Origin: Symbiodinium natans
Lineage: Eukaryota; Sar; Dinophyceae; Suessiales; Symbiodiniaceae
Direction: 5' to 3'
Length of the DNA: 64,000 nucleotides
Assembly: GCA_905221605.1 (NCBI GenBank)
Contig: CAJNDS010002680.1
Coordinates: forward strand, 1-64,000
A program made the translations under genes and the position numbers. The notes beneath the pieces are model-generated. The model was not told the origin of the DNA and did not search any database. It saw only the letters and a list, made by a program, of their open reading frames with translations. Of this stretch, positions 42,872-54,744 are shown one piece after another. Position 1 is the first letter of the stretch, and each line of letters begins with the position of its first letter.

Positions 42872-44466
42872 GACGCCCCACAGCGGCCCTTTCTGAAGGC
42901 TCCGATGCTCCACCGGGTTTCCCTGCGCATCATCTCAGGAGCGATGCTTGCTCCGGTGCTGGCAGAGTTCATGGACCGGGAGCTGGTGGCCCCGGCGGGG
43001 TCATGTTGGAGGAACGGCAGCTGGCTTGACTGCTGCGCTGGGGGGCAAAAGTGCTGGGGGAATGTGAGGAGGCAGCGGATGTGCTGCAGCAGCTCCCCGG
43101 AGCTCCAGCCTATGTTGACGGACTTGGACAGATGCAGCAATGACTTTGCCCTGCGCCGCCTCTATCGGTACGTGTCGCACCAACAGATTGGCTTCCAAGA
43201 GGACTGTATATCTGTAGTGGTTTGCAAACCTACTGAAGCGGGCTGGAGAGCATCATGGAGTGGCCAGCCAGAGTGCTCGGCTGGGTCGTCAGCCAAATTG
43301 GTGCCGCCTCTGACAGATCATCTCTGCGACACGCTGGATCCACCACCAGCAGATGCGTGGTACGATAGGTTGGGCTTCGAACGAGTTCGCCACAGATACC
43401 GCTTCGGGACAGCCGCCAGGGATCAATGTGCAGTGCCAGCGTGGATGCTAGTCAAAGAAGAGACGCTGCGGTTGTACTCGCTGATCCAGTCAAAGTCGCG
43501 CGTAGCACGAGTGTTGATCAACATTGGAGCCGCAGATGGGGTGACCAGTGACCCTTTGGGTGGCATCCTTAGAACTTTTGCGAGTCCTGGCCCCTGGAAG
43601 GGCATCTATTTCGAGGCCGCCCAAGAGAATTGCCTTGCGCTACGAAAGCTCTTGGATGAGACTGGTGCCCGGATTCATGTGGAGTGTGGCTACACGACGC
43701 CGACTACGGTGGCCCAGACCATCTGCCAAGAGCTCCGACATCAGGAGATTCCAGGTATCACCGAGGTCTGCGACGGAGCGGCTACGCTTGGCATGAGCAT
43801 GACCGACGATGTGCCAGCAGATGTGCGGGTGGAAGTGGATGCTATGAACGTTGACATCGATTCCTTCGACTGCGCGGTGCTGCGCGAAGCCCTTCGTCTG
43901 CTGAGTCCCAAGATGATTGTCGTGGAAATTTTCCCATATCCTCCTCCGATCGTGGTCGCTTCGGATTTCCATCCGTACCACCAAGAGACAGAGAGGAACA
44001 TCTCAGGCGCTTGGGCAAAGCTCGGTGGCACGGCTCGCAAAGGTGCCTTCGTGCCTGGCTGTTCCCTGAGTGCCGCCATCGCCCTGCTCTGGCCCCACGG
44101 CCTCGGGCTCTACCGCCTCAGCGCACGGGACGCGCTCTTCGTGCGCGGCGACGTCGCGAGGGAGATCCTTGGGCCCACGTGGGTGCCGGCCGATGAGTTC
44201 CAGTGCTGGAGGAAGCTCTGCGCAGATCTGTCGTCAAAGGAGAACTTGATGAAGCTCACGTCCTTGGGAGTCTATGATTTCTTGATGCCCTTCGTGCATC
44301 AGCGCATCCGAGATGTTCTTCTAAATGGCTCCTACCCGATGCATCCGCTGTCCGTTGGAGTGGCCATGCCGCCCCCTGCGCACGATCTGCCCGATGTGAA
44401 GCGGTTTGGGAGCCAAGGTTGGAATGCAAAGAAGAAAAAGAAGAAGCTCTCGGGGTTTCGGGTTTA
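42872..44466 (+). CDS. FkbM-like SAM-dependent methyltransferase (main exon)
   Basis: A large exon opening at catctag|g (42872), with the first ATG at 42905 (520 codons to TAG at 44464). Residues below count from that ATG. Residues 34-77 are Cys-rich (CWRNGSWLDCC, KCW, RMCC). Residues 203-212 VLINIGAADG form the glycine-rich SAM-binding loop, GIYFEA at 233-238 ends in the acidic residue expected to hold the ribose, VDIDSFDCAVL at 316-326 and IVVEIFP at 338-344 match strands 4 and 5 of the FkbM fold. FkbM-type enzymes usually O-methylate sugars or small molecules; the substrate here is unknown. The protein ends in six Lys and then reads into telomere-like sequence, where the heptamer supplies TAG. 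Either the stop is real or the exon ends just before it. Confidence 0.78.
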
Positions 44467-44674
44467 GGGTTATTTTCAACTCTTGCGGTCTTCGGGATTA
44501 TGTGATTTAGGGCTTTAGGGGTTTGGGGGCTTCGGGTTCGGAGGTGGGTCTGTCATTCTCCGGCATGCCCCTAACCCCTATAATCCTGGAAGCCCTCACT
44601 TCCAAGCCCTTGAGCCCCCCCCCCCCTCCCCCCCAACGGCTCTCGGCCCATTATTAGACTACGGTTTCTTGTAG

Positions 44675-44809
44675 GCAGCGTGGGAAGTTGAGTTGTTTCA
44701 GCACAGAAGAAAGCACGGATGGGCCGTGGCTTTTGCGGCTGGGCATCTCGACTGCCTTGAACCCTTTAACCATTCAGCATGTCCTTTTTCTGACATTAGG
44801 GCGGGCTAA
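44675..44809 (+). CDS. Candidate terminal exon after the FkbM-like gene
   Basis: After ttcttgtag|g the phase-0 frame reads AAWEVELFQHRRKHGWAVAF and on to TAA at 44807 (44 residues, one Cys pair). A second phase is also open. It could be the last exon of the methyltransferase gene, but its donor partner is not clear. Confidence 0.35.
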   Translation, partial: AAWEVELFQHRRKHGWAVAFAAGHLDCLEPFNHSACPFSDIRAG

Positions 44810-45717
44810 GAGTTAGCCATCTAAGCTAGGGGCCATGAGACTTGCTGGAGTGGTGCGGTGACGGTTTTTTCATGCTTACGATCGAGCACGCCATCCACAT
44901 GGCTCAAAAAGCTTCTTGAGAGGGGTGTGATTGCCCCAAACGTTTAAACCCTAAACCCTGAATACACGAAGTAGCTGCAGCTCCCTAGAAGCAGCTAAGC
45001 CCCAAGCCTTAAACTAAACCCTAAACCTCATGACCCAGTGTAGCCTTTGCGGTTCCTGTAGCAAGGATTGCAGTTTGGGAGTTTGATGGGGGTCCTTTGT
45101 TTTGGGGCACGCCCATGGGGCACGCCCATCTCTGACCGCAAGCAACTTGCCCTAAATCCATGACAAAGATGGAACACGCCTTAAGCCCAGTGCACGGGAG
45201 CTCCTACAGTCAGCTTGAGCTGAGATTTGGGTCGAGGGTTCACGGGCAGACGCCGGCTGGATGTGGGCCCCGTTTTTCGCCGCAGCCTGAGTGACTGATA
45301 CCCCGCAAACCCTACTTCATTGGGCTTTAGGGTGTTTAGGGTGGGTGGGTAGGGAGGCGAGGGTTAGGACCTGTGTGAGCCTTATTCAACAAGAGGGCAC
45401 ACTTCGTCAGTGGGCAGAGGAGCCAGTGAGTCGTGCCGGTTTCGGGTTTTATCGTTCTAGGGTTTAGGGCTTGCGTGTGCTTACTCCGGGACCCTACTCA
45501 GAGCTAAGCCCTAAACCTTGAACTGCACTTTCCCAATGTCATGTCTCTGGCAACTCTGTGACCATAATTGTCCGTAACTTTCTCTGAGGTGATTTTGTGC
45601 ATTCTCATTATTCTCATTTGTCTTACTGGGAGCTGGGGTGCTTCTCTCGATCGTGGGAAGGCTCATGTAAGTTTTTTGGCATAGACGGCTGGGAATGCCA
45701 GAAGGATGAAGCCTGAG

Positions 45718-45768
45718 GCCTATATCAGCACTGAAATCCGTGAGCGCCAGCGCCACAAGGGCCCCAAG
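45718..45768 (+). CDS. Candidate exon of the membrane-GST-like gene
   Basis: Seventeen codons AYISTEIRERQRHKGPK in phase 0 between gcctgag|g and an AG|GC donor (aag|gcagtc). The charged N-terminal-type sequence lies upstream of, and probably joins, the exons at 46743 and beyond. Confidence 0.5.
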
Positions 45769-45938
45769 GCAGTCCGGGATACACCCCACACCCTAAACCC
45801 AAAAAGCCCTGTAACCCTAAACCCTGTAGGGGCACCCGTTCTGTTCCTGGGGTTACTCCTGGGTCTAGCCCTAAACCCCAAACCCTAAACCCCAAACCCC
45901 AAACCCTAAACCCTAAACCCCCTACCGCGTTACTCCTG

Positions 45939-46014
45939 GGTCTCGGTCCGGAAGTGCAAGGATCTGCCGCGGGACTTCGGCTGCGAGCGATCGAGCCCGG
46001 GAGCTCGGTGGTGA
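45939..46014 (+). CDS. Possible exon, frame unresolved
   Basis: A unique island after agtgcaag|g. The phase-0 frame reads DLPRDFGCERSSPGAR; another phase gives SAAGLRLRAIEPGSSVVK with a GA donor. It is flanked by CCCTAAACC upstream and TTTAGGG downstream like other exons. Confidence 0.35.
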
Positions 46015-46742
46015 AGGAGCTCTCAGGGTTTTGGGCTTTGGGGGTGGTTTGGGGTTTAGGGTTTAGGGTTTGGGGTTTAGGGTTTGTGGTTTCGGTTTCA
46101 GGGTTCAGGGTTTAGACGGGTCTAGACTAGAGTTTAGGGTTTTTTCTCGGGTTCTAGGGGTACCAGGAGGGATGGGGATGGGGGGTGGCGGGGGGCTGTT
46201 TGTGTGGTTGTAGAGGGTCAGGTCTGGGAGCAACCTTCCTCCTAATCCTGATTGGCTGCACCAATATGCCAGGATCTGTCTTGCTACTTTTAGAGCATCC
46301 AAAGCCCTAAATCCTGAACTCTCCGACCCGAACCCTACACCTTAAACCCCAAACCTTGAACCCTAAACCTAAAACCCTAAAACCCTAAACCCTAAACCCT
46401 AACCCAAGGTCCCTAAAACTTTCGGTTCCCTAACGAACCACCCCCCCCCCTCCCCCCAAAACGCAGAAAGGGGTTCAGGGCCTGTATAGGGTTTCGGAGG
46501 TTTCGGGGTTCAGGATCTATGTAGGGTTTAGGGCATTTAGGCGGTTTAGGGCGCGATCCCCAAACCCATCAGGTGCTTCAACGGCAGCGCCGGCGCAGCC
46601 CGCAGATGAGGAGGTCTGGGGAGTGGGAGACACTGAAAACCCCATACTCCCCTAAACCCTCAACCCTAAACCCCGAACCCTAAACCCTAAACACCCGAAA
46701 CCCTAAACTCCCTGAACCTGGGAGTCGCGTGAACTCGTGGAG

Positions 46743-46804
46743 GCACCGCCATCCGCAGCCGACACCCAGCAGGGCACCGAGCGCATGCAGCTCTTTCGGG
46801 AGAG
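46743..46804 (+). CDS. Exon of the membrane-GST-like gene
   Basis: After cgtggag|g the frame reads APPSAADTQQGTERMQLFRE plus two bases, with an AG|GC donor (gag|gcggtt). The two bases join the first base of the exon at 47321 in phase. A TTTAGGG array begins about 20 bases downstream. Confidence 0.55.
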
Positions 46805-47320
46805 GCGGTTTTGGCTTTTTTAGGGTTTAGGGTTTAGGGTTTAGGGTTTAGGTTTTGGGGTTTGGGGTTTAGGGAGCCCAAACCTTACAGAGACGATTCT
46901 TTGACTTCAGTGATGGGGGGGGCACCCTTTTGGCACCCTAAACTACAAGGAAGATCCCCCCCGCCCTAAGCCTAAACCCTTTAGGCCTTCAGGTTTTTTT
47001 TTTTGTTGGGGGGGGGGGGGGGGGGGGGGGTTTAGGGTCTTAGGGTTAACTACATGACCCACCCGCCCCCGAGCAACAAATACTCCCATTAACGTGCACG
47101 CGGAATCATACGATGTAGGGGGGAGGGGGCTAAGGATCTAACTGAGCAGATGATCCAGGTTAACCTGGTGTTCTTATTTGGAATTCTGGGTTGTTGGGGG
47201 GGCAGTCAGTTCAAACTATTATGAACTAAATGCAGATGTATGTACATACAATTACTATTATGTATATACATGTATACATGCTTATTGCTATTGAATTTAT
47301 TCAGCTTACCTGGCACGCAG

Positions 47321-47369
47321 GCATGCTCAAGAGAGCCACGCTTTCGTTCGGCTTGTGGGCAGCTTCAGC
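47321..47369 (+). CDS. Exon of the membrane-GST-like gene
   Basis: After ggcacgcag|g one base completes Arg, then HAQESHAFVRLVGSFS, with a GT donor (agc|gtaggt). It leaves phase 0, matching the start of the large exon at 47477. Confidence 0.55.
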
Positions 47370-47476
47370 GTAGGTCTTTGGAGGTGGAGCCAAGTTGGTT
47401 TATAGCCCCCTGCTACAATACCCTAAACCCTAAACCCTAACTCATCGTACTTCCGCATGCAAGCAGGTGTTTACAG

Positions 47477-49386
47477 CTTCATGTTCCGGAGGTTGTGCCT
47501 TCAGGTGCCCGTGTTGTTTCTCTAGGTTTGGAGGTTTCCGGTCGTCGCATGGCCCCTGAGGGCCCAGAAGGAGTGGAGCTGCCTGCTTGGGGGCTCCATC
47601 CTCGGGACCTCCCTGCCCAGCCGTCGGCGCTGCGCTCAGAGGGACGGCGGAGGACCACCCTGGCCCAGATCAGCCGGGTGCTGGATGAGCAAAGCAAGCC
47701 AGACGAGCAACGGCTTGCGAAGCTGGCGGTACTTCTCTACACGCTGACGCGCGTGGTAGCCAACCTGTATGTGCTTTCTTTCAAGCCGACCTTGGCATCG
47801 TCCTTCCTGCGTGCTGGATTGGCTGCGCCCTCTCGTTCTCTGAGCACTTGGAAGCTGGACAGCGTTCTGAGGCCTGTGGTGACTGGCCTTGGGCTCTACA
47901 TCTACCTGCACAGGAAGGCTCGTCTTTCGGAGAACTCTTCACTCCACAGCTGGAGTGCTCGGCTGCTCTTCTGCCTCGCTTCCTTCCACTGCGATGTCTG
48001 GCTCCTTTCCTTGCTGCCTCTCCCCACACTTTCGAAGGAGGTGCCCTTCACTCGTCTCTATCATCTCGAGACTTTCGTAGTGCTCTGGGAGGTCTTTTGC
48101 AATGTGGCGCAGATGCACATGTCGAACCTGAAGTTAAGAGCCCTAGGCTGGCATCTCACTGCCCAGCGCTGCCAGACGCTTCTGGCCATCTCCTCCGTCC
48201 TCGTCGTCGCCCTTGTGGCCTTCGACTATTGGCTGACTGCCATCATGTCCAATTATTTGCTGCACCTCCCCGATGATGGGGCCTGGGTCATGTACCTCAA
48301 GTACAACTGGTGGATTGCTTTGTCTTTCGTTCTGGCAGCTGTCCTCGCGCAGTTCTGGGGTTTCACCTCCGCTGCTACTACGGCCTTTTTATTGCCTGCA
48401 CCTGAAACAAACCTGAGGCCTACGGCTTACTGCCTGTGCGCCGATGGCATTCTACTGCTGCTGAGACCTCTCGTGAGTTGCTATGCAGTCGAGAATGTGT
48501 TCGTGGACGTTAGAGCCGTCACCGCCGACTGCGGGTTTCAAGTTCTGAACGTGCTGCTGCTGTCCGGACTGGTCGGCCCTCAGCAACTTGCGCTGTCGAT
48601 GGAGTCCTTCCGAAAGCTGGCAGATCTATCGGGCTTCGGCTTGGCCGCCAAGCGCATTGCCTTTCCCGGGCATGTGAACCCACGGGCTATCGACTGTATC
48701 GTGTCCTTCCCTGGCAAGTACAGTACACTGTGGGACGACGCAGTTTCCATTGCAACGTCACAAGACACTTGCTCACTCGCCTGCGTCTTCCTGACGGACA
48801 GCATCTCCGGTTTGGGCCAGCATTCGGAGAACCCAGATTCGCCGGGGCTGTGCTGGTGCCATGCCATATACGGGCATCTTCCGGCAGACACCTACCTCAG
48901 TGTGGTCGAGCTGCCGGAGAAGGAGCACGACACCCCCGCCAGTCAGCAGGCGCGGCAGCAGCTCTTGGCCTTCAAGCGCGCCGATGCGGAAGCAATGGGA
49001 CAGGTGCTGGTGATCCGGCGCGACCAAGGCGAGCTGCACTGGCGCAAGGAGCTCTCAGAAGCCTTGCGTCTGGCCGAAGCACGCAGCCTCCAGCAGCAAG
49101 GCCGAGCCCCCTGGGGCTGCAGGTGGTTTGAGGAGTGGCGGAAGAACGTCCACAAGGCAGTGGACCTCGGGCAGACCCTGCACGTCTTCTACTTCGAGGG
49201 GCGGCGAGGGCAAGGCAAGATCGCTTGGGAACAGCTGTGTAATGATCAAGTCAAGGAAAGAGTGCGGCCGAACAGTGGTCTAGGGGCATCGCAGACCGCC
49301 GAAGTGGCATACCTGGAGATGATGGGCCTGAGCTACGAGGAGCACGACATCAAAGACTTCAAGGAAGTCGTCGCTGCCGGAAAGAC
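47477..49386 (+). CDS. Multi-pass membrane protein with GST-N-like C-terminus (large exon)
   Basis: The open frame starts after gtttacag (47477), reads LHVPEVVPSGARVVS and runs to a GC donor at 49386 (aagac|gcgcgc); alternative acceptors are 47492, 47505 and 47526. Numbering codons from 47495, hydrophobic segments lie near 75-95, 155-178, 187-205, 226-250, 265-290, 311-330 and 345-360, so about six or seven membrane passes. A soluble region of about 230 residues follows. It contains LHVFYFEGRRGQ and AEVAYLEMMGLSYEEHDI then KDFKEVVAAGK, which match the beta1-alpha1-beta2 start of glutathione S-transferases, with about 27 extra residues between them. Joining 49386 to 54429 continues that fold. 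The membrane part is not recognised. The role may be membrane-linked thiol chemistry, but this is inference. Confidence 0.7.
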
Positions 49387-52300
49387 GCGCGCTGGTTGGG
49401 GTTCAGGCTTCCCTCAGCCCAGAGACCGTCCTCAGCGTTTTCATTACTTATTATAACAACCCTAATCCCCCCGCAATTCTTGTATACCTTATGCCCTAAT
49501 CCCTACAAATCCCAAGCCCGAAGTCCTAAGTTGAAGGCAGGCCTTATAGACCTGCGGGGGAACACGAAGCGCAAGACACCCAGAAAATATGGGTTAAACA
49601 CGACAAGCCCCTCAGGGTTTGGCAGCGTTCCCCCCCAGATCCCAATCCAAGAACCCTTCAGCGCACGAGGGCTTGCGTGTCGGAGGGCTGTTGGCTTGGG
49701 ATGTGGGATATTCGTGACTCCACTGTTGCATCAGGACTTTGATTCTACCTTCCGCAAGAGACCCTTAACACACCCCAAGCCCTACATGCCCTTGTTAAAA
49801 CACCCGCTCGGATTGGCAAAGGCTTCTTCGTGTCGGGTGCTCTGAAACCCTCAGATATCCAAAGGCTAGCCTTACGGCCTTACGGCCCCTGGAAGAAGAA
49901 ACCCAGCACGTGAATGCGGGGGGTTCTAAGGGTTCAGGAATTCAGTTGAGCAGGCATCGAGACCGCACTGCCACAGCTGCGGAAGCTCTACACCCTGAGC
50001 TTCCCCTACCTTTTAAACTACGGAGTAGTGCCCTAAAAACCCGGCTTAAATCAAGGCGTTTGCTGCAAGTTCTGGGTCAAACCCGAGTCCCGTTCGTGGT
50101 TCACAGGGTGCCACAACGGTATCTCAAATACGGCGAGAACCAGTTGGGGGCTTCCAGCTGTAAGAACTGATCTGGGGAGCTACTCTGGCAATCGGACCTT
50201 TGGGACCTTTAGGCCCCTAAGCCCCTCAAACCTTGTAAGCCCAACATGTCTGTAAATCCTGAAGCAACCAGACTGTTTTGCCTTTGAGGCCAGCGCGGGC
50301 ACAGAAGCAGGCTGGGCATCTGTCTAACACCTAAACCCTCAAGCATCAAACCCTAAAACCCTGTACCCCTAAGTCCCCAACCCTTTGAGCCCTAAGCCCT
50401 GAAACCCTTAACCCTACACAGCCCAAAACCCTAATCCCGAACCATCAAAACACAGGGAGTGTTTAGTGGCAAGCCCGAAGGCCTAACAAAGATGGCGCAT
50501 AAGCCAGAAAACTGCCAACAATGAGGGCGCCACACTTCAATACCCAAGAACAAAGAGACACGGTGAACGAGTCTTCCACAGGCTGTGCAGGAGCAGGGCT
50601 CTTGTGTTTAGGTTGTAGAGGTTTCGCAAGGGCATAAGGTTCAGGGGATTTGCATAAGGTGATGAACAGGTAACCTTTTAACTTTCTTGCGGACTTTACA
50701 GGTCACTGTTAAAGCCATAGGTAAACCTGTTACTCGCACCGGCAAGTTCAGCTAAGCAAAGAGCGTGTCCACGAAGTTCGCGAGTTTCTCTCGGTAGGAC
50801 CTTGGGACATGTTGTTGTTTTCTCTTGTTGGGCTTAGGAGGATCAGATCATGAATATTTTTCAGAAGCTTTAAGGGCCTAGTTCTGATCGGGGCTATCAC
50901 ATAGATGACCTCTGGTGGACGCAAGCAGCTAGCTATTCAAGTTCACAAGGTTCTGGAGAATGAGGCAGAGCCCTGGCACACAACAAAGGCTCCCTGACCG
51001 TCCCTCCGCAACCCCTCAGCATGATAAAGCCTCGACCCTTGAACACCTAGATAGAGTCCAGTAAGAGCCAGGCAACACAAGGTTCCCATGCTACTAGGTT
51101 AAGGGGGGACCCAAAAGTCTATGACCCACCCGAAACACTTGCCTGCCCAAGAAGCCCATCTTGGGCCAGCAGAGGTGTCAGAAGCGCCCCCAGCCCCCAA
51201 GCCGCTAGCACCGAAGCCGAAGGCTGGTTGCTGATGAAGCATGAGCCATAAACCAAAAGTAGCGTTTAGCGCTTTAGGGCTTTTGGGCTTTAGGGCTTTA
51301 GGGTTTTAGGGCTTAGGGGAGCTAAAAGCACTTAGCCAGCACTTGAAAATTCAACCCTTCTGGAGTGTCCAGTGTTTTTGAATAAAGTTCAACCTGCCTG
51401 CTTAGCGTGGTATGTAAGATAAATTCCTTGATGAGCCTTTTGAGACCTACCAGTCACCAGTAGTAAGTTTGGTCTTTCGGAAGTTATTTTGGGGGACGGG
51501 ATCGCCGAACTTCGTCGAACCGTCGAACCCCTGCGGTACTTGCACATGGTAGAAGAAGCCCTGCAGGTTTACAACACATTCTCTGTATGTAGTTGATCAA
51601 AATACCTACTCCCGCACCAACGCTGCTTCCTGTCTCAACCAACAGGAACCCTGAATGATTTCCCAAGAAGCACCATAACCACATTATCAGAGTCTTTCAT
51701 ATCTTTACTGGAGGCACGGCCTTCGTGCAAAGTCTGTAAAACCTGGTGCTTCTGCACAAATTCTATGAGCAGGGTTTGTAGTAGAATTGGCCAGCGCAAG
51801 TCATAAACAATGGTGACACGAAATATCCACATACATACTTCATACTTATTTTTCCTTTTGCAAGGTAAACTCTCTGAACTTCCCATGGGTTTTCTGGTAA
51901 CTTCTGTTAAGAAACCAAGAAAACTGCATTTAGGCTAAGCTCTAGGTTTATGCAGACTTTGCACTTGCCTGCAAACAGACTGAAGGTTGAGATTCAAGGG
52001 CAGTTCGCGAGCTTTCCGGGCTTCGTGGTGGTTCGTAGTGGCCTGACAGTGGCTTTAGGGTTTAGGGCTTTAAAGGGGTTTCCAAAAGTGGGGCAACTTC
52101 GCCGGGCGAGCCATGTTTGGGTTCGTGCAAGACTCGAGCCCCGGTGCACGTCTTCATCATGTTTGTTTCGAACCCTACAGCAGGGGAGGGTTCGCAGGGG
52201 TTCGTTTGGCACATCCGGAATGTTGATTGAAGCTTTGGTTGAAAATCGCACCCCCCCCCCACCTTCGGTTCGCAGAGGTTCGGGCCAACTCTTGTTTTCC

Positions 52301-52690
52301 ACACCTGCGTCTGATGAAAAAGACAGCTTACTGGTAGCTTGAGGAAAAGGTAGAACGTCTGCGTGCCTGGGTTTTCAGTAGAACTGGCCAAGCCAAAGAA
52401 AAGAAACAGTATAATTTTCATGGGCTTACTATTTCTGCAAGACGCAACTACGATTAAAGCATTCTTGCCCATATGGGTATAAGTGTAACATGTAACTACG
52501 CGCGATATCATGCCCAAAACCCTAAACCCCAAACCCCAAAAAACCCTCAGGCCCCCCCAAAACGTGGTTTCCCATAGTTTGCGTCACCCCTGTCTGAATC
52601 CTCCTGACGAGGCGGCTCCCGGAAAGTCAGCGGCGCCCCTGCTCAGGCCCCTCTCCCGCCAAAAGCTGCCTTAACACTCCCGAAGCCTCC

Positions 52691-52810
52691 AGGGTTTAGG
52701 GTTCAGGGTTCAGGGTTCAGGGTTCAGGGTTCAGGGTTCAGGATTCAGGGTTCAGGGTTCAGGGTTCAGGGTTCAGGGTTCAGGGTTCAGGGTTCAGGGT
52801 TCAGGGTTCA
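52691..52810. repeat. (TTCAGGG)n variant array
   Basis: About 17 copies of the heptamer with C replacing T, almost uniform, so expanded locally from a variant unit. Confidence 0.97.
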
Positions 52811-54225
52811 GCCCAGAATCCCAAAGCTCTCACCCCCGAAAGCCCTGAACAAATATCCCTCTTTTAACTAGAGAACTTTGGCCACAAGCCTCGCAACCTG
52901 TGCAGACTCCAGCGCTTTAGACCTTCTAAATTCTAAAGCCCTACGACCCTACAGCAGGACCCACTTCAAACCAAAACACAGAGCCCCAAGATCCCTAAGC
53001 TGTGGGGGGTGTACCAAGCTTTGGGGTTTAGGGTTTAGGGTTTGGGGTTTCGGGTTTAGGGTTTAGGGTTTCTAAGCCGACAACTTTGCCCCTGGAAGGC
53101 CTGGCGCAGTTGGAATCGGCAGCCACGCGCCCGGGCCGCGAGCCGAGCTTCTTTCTCGGAATCGGGCCTTGGGTTCGATGGCTTTGGGTTCAGAGGCTTA
53201 GGTTTCCTTGGGCTTTGCTACTGTACTTGCTTAAGAACCCCAAACACCATCAATAGTAGTAATCCCCTTATGACCCATATAAGGAAGAGTCATTTTTTGT
53301 TTTTTTGGGGCTTCTTAAGCAAATACTAAGTTTAGGGGTTTGGTTAGGGATTAGGGTTTCGCGGGTTTCGGGACTGGATCTGGAGGTGCATATAGTGTCA
53401 GGTTTTGTTTTTGGGTTTTCGCTTTGTGATTTTGGTTTGAGGTCGAGGGGTCGAGGTTCACGCATTCACTTGCAGGTTCATGGGTCGCTTGGGCTAGGGT
53501 TTTTTTACTTCTGCGTAGGAGGACTATAGCTCTCATTGTTACTATCGGGATTCGCAGGAATCTTGAAACTACTCGCGAACCCTCAAGCGTGCGCTTCTTG
53601 CGCTGCGGTGGGGTCTACGCTTTGAGATGCACAGGGTTGGTTGATTCTCAGTCCGGGCTTGCGATGCTTACAAGCCCTATAAACCCTAAACTGTCGGATC
53701 TTTGGAGGTTTAGGGTTCCTTTGGGTTCTTCGGGCGCCTGGCCTGGGGGTTTCTAAGGAGGGGACCCCTAAATCTTTTTTCCCTATATGACCCCGATATA
53801 CCAACGCAGCCCCTACATTTCCCCTAAGGTCCCTTGGAGGGGTCCCATCGGCTGAGGCTTTAGGCTTCACTGCGCTGCCCACGCTTCAGAGAACCTAACC
53901 CCTAAAACTAGTCCATCCGCGAACGCAAGGATGGTCTTTGAGGGGTTTCCGAGAATAGGGCTGTGGAATTGCCTGACCTGCCCCTTTTCTTCAGAGGCTT
54001 TAAATGAAGGTGTAGGGTCTGGGGGTTGAGGTTCCCTAACCCCTAAACCCTCATAAGGTTGGGCAGGTGAATGGAAGCCACAAATTCCCGCATAGAGCCC
54101 TTGGCAACCCGTAAGAGCCCCGAGCAGAGATTCCTCCAAGTTTAGCCGCTAAAGACTCCCCCACACACACACACACATCCGAAAGTTCTCAACTCCCGAA
54201 AGCCCTGGGATTCCCCCCCCAAACC

Positions 54226-54388
54226 CTAAACCCTAAACCCCAAACCCTCAACCCTAAACCCCTAAACCCCTAAACCCCTAAACCCCTAAACCCCTAAACC
54301 CCTAAACCCCTAAACCCCTAAACCCCTAAACCCCTAAACCCCTAAACCCCTAAACCCCTAAACCCCTAAACCCCTAAACCCCTAAACC
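54226..54388. repeat. (CCCCTAAA)n 8-base variant array
   Basis: Sixteen or more uniform 8-base units, the complement of the TTTAGGGG type seen at 2650 and 62247. Confidence 0.97.
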
Positions 54389-54428
54389 CAAAAACGAACC
54401 AAGCCCCGGCCCTGAATCCTGAACCGAG

Positions 54429-54490
54429 CTTCCCGAGCAAGTTGGGGGGGCTGCCGAGGCTCGACGTCACGGGCCTGCGAATCCGCGCAG
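54429..54490 (+). CDS. GST-N-like exon, continuing the large exon across a 5-kb intron
   Basis: After aaccgag one base (c) joins ac of the 49386 exon to restore Thr, then FPSKLGGLPRLDVTGLRIRA, with an AG|GC donor at 54490 (a GC donor at 54486 is the alternative). KLGGLPRLDVTGLRI matches the FGxLPxLEVDGxxI segment that contains the cis-Pro of GST/thioredoxin folds. The fit in both phase and fold is the main evidence for the 5.0-kb intron. Confidence 0.62.
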
Positions 54491-54678
54491 GCAGTTTTGT
54501 GGCCTCTTCGAAGGGGGGTTTAGGGTTTAGGGTTTAGGGTTTAGGGTTATTTAGGGTTTAGGGTTTAGGGGGGATTCGGGTGCAAGGTTTGGGATGTTGG
54601 GCTTCAAGGCTTCTTGTGGTTTTGGGGCTTTGGGTTTGGGTTTGAAGGGGCTGGGGTTTCAGGGTGTAAGCTACGAAG

Positions 54679-54744
54679 CTGACCTTAAACAACACGCTGC
54701 GTGCGGAGCCGGACCTCCTGGCCAGCGACAGCCTCCGCCTCCCG
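54679..54744 (+). CDS. Candidate exon
   Basis: Twenty-two codons in phase 0 after ctacgaag, reading LTLNNTLRAEPDLLASDSLR and LP, with a GC donor (ccg|gcgcgc). It does not resemble the QSxAIxRYL segment expected next in a GST, so its link to the upstream exon is open. Confidence 0.4.

Larger units (their letters stand above)
49387..54428. other. Inferred 5.0-kb intron of the membrane-GST-like gene
   Basis: Bounded by GC at 49387 and AG at 54427-54428. Contains TTCAGGG (52691-52810) and CCCCTAAA (54226-54388) arrays and several open islands (49951-50170, 51950-52340, 52612-52646, 53080-53170). The CCCCTAAA array ends 40 bases before the next exon. Confidence 0.5.

Noticed and set aside
47479-49250. 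Several 64-103 codon minus-strand frames and other-frame ORFs over the large membrane exon
   Set aside because: Shadows of the 47477-49386 frame, which has continuous hydrophobic segments and a recognisable C-terminal fold.
52612-52646. Exon-like segment AAPGKSAAPLLR with AG|G and AG|GC borders
   Set aside because: Lies inside the intron inferred from the split GST-like fold (49386 to 54429); it could be an alternative exon but conflicts with the best join.
53080-53170. Open island reading PLEGLAQLESAATRPGREPS
   Set aside because: Protein-like, but also inside the inferred 5-kb intron and without a phase that fits; not listed as an exon.
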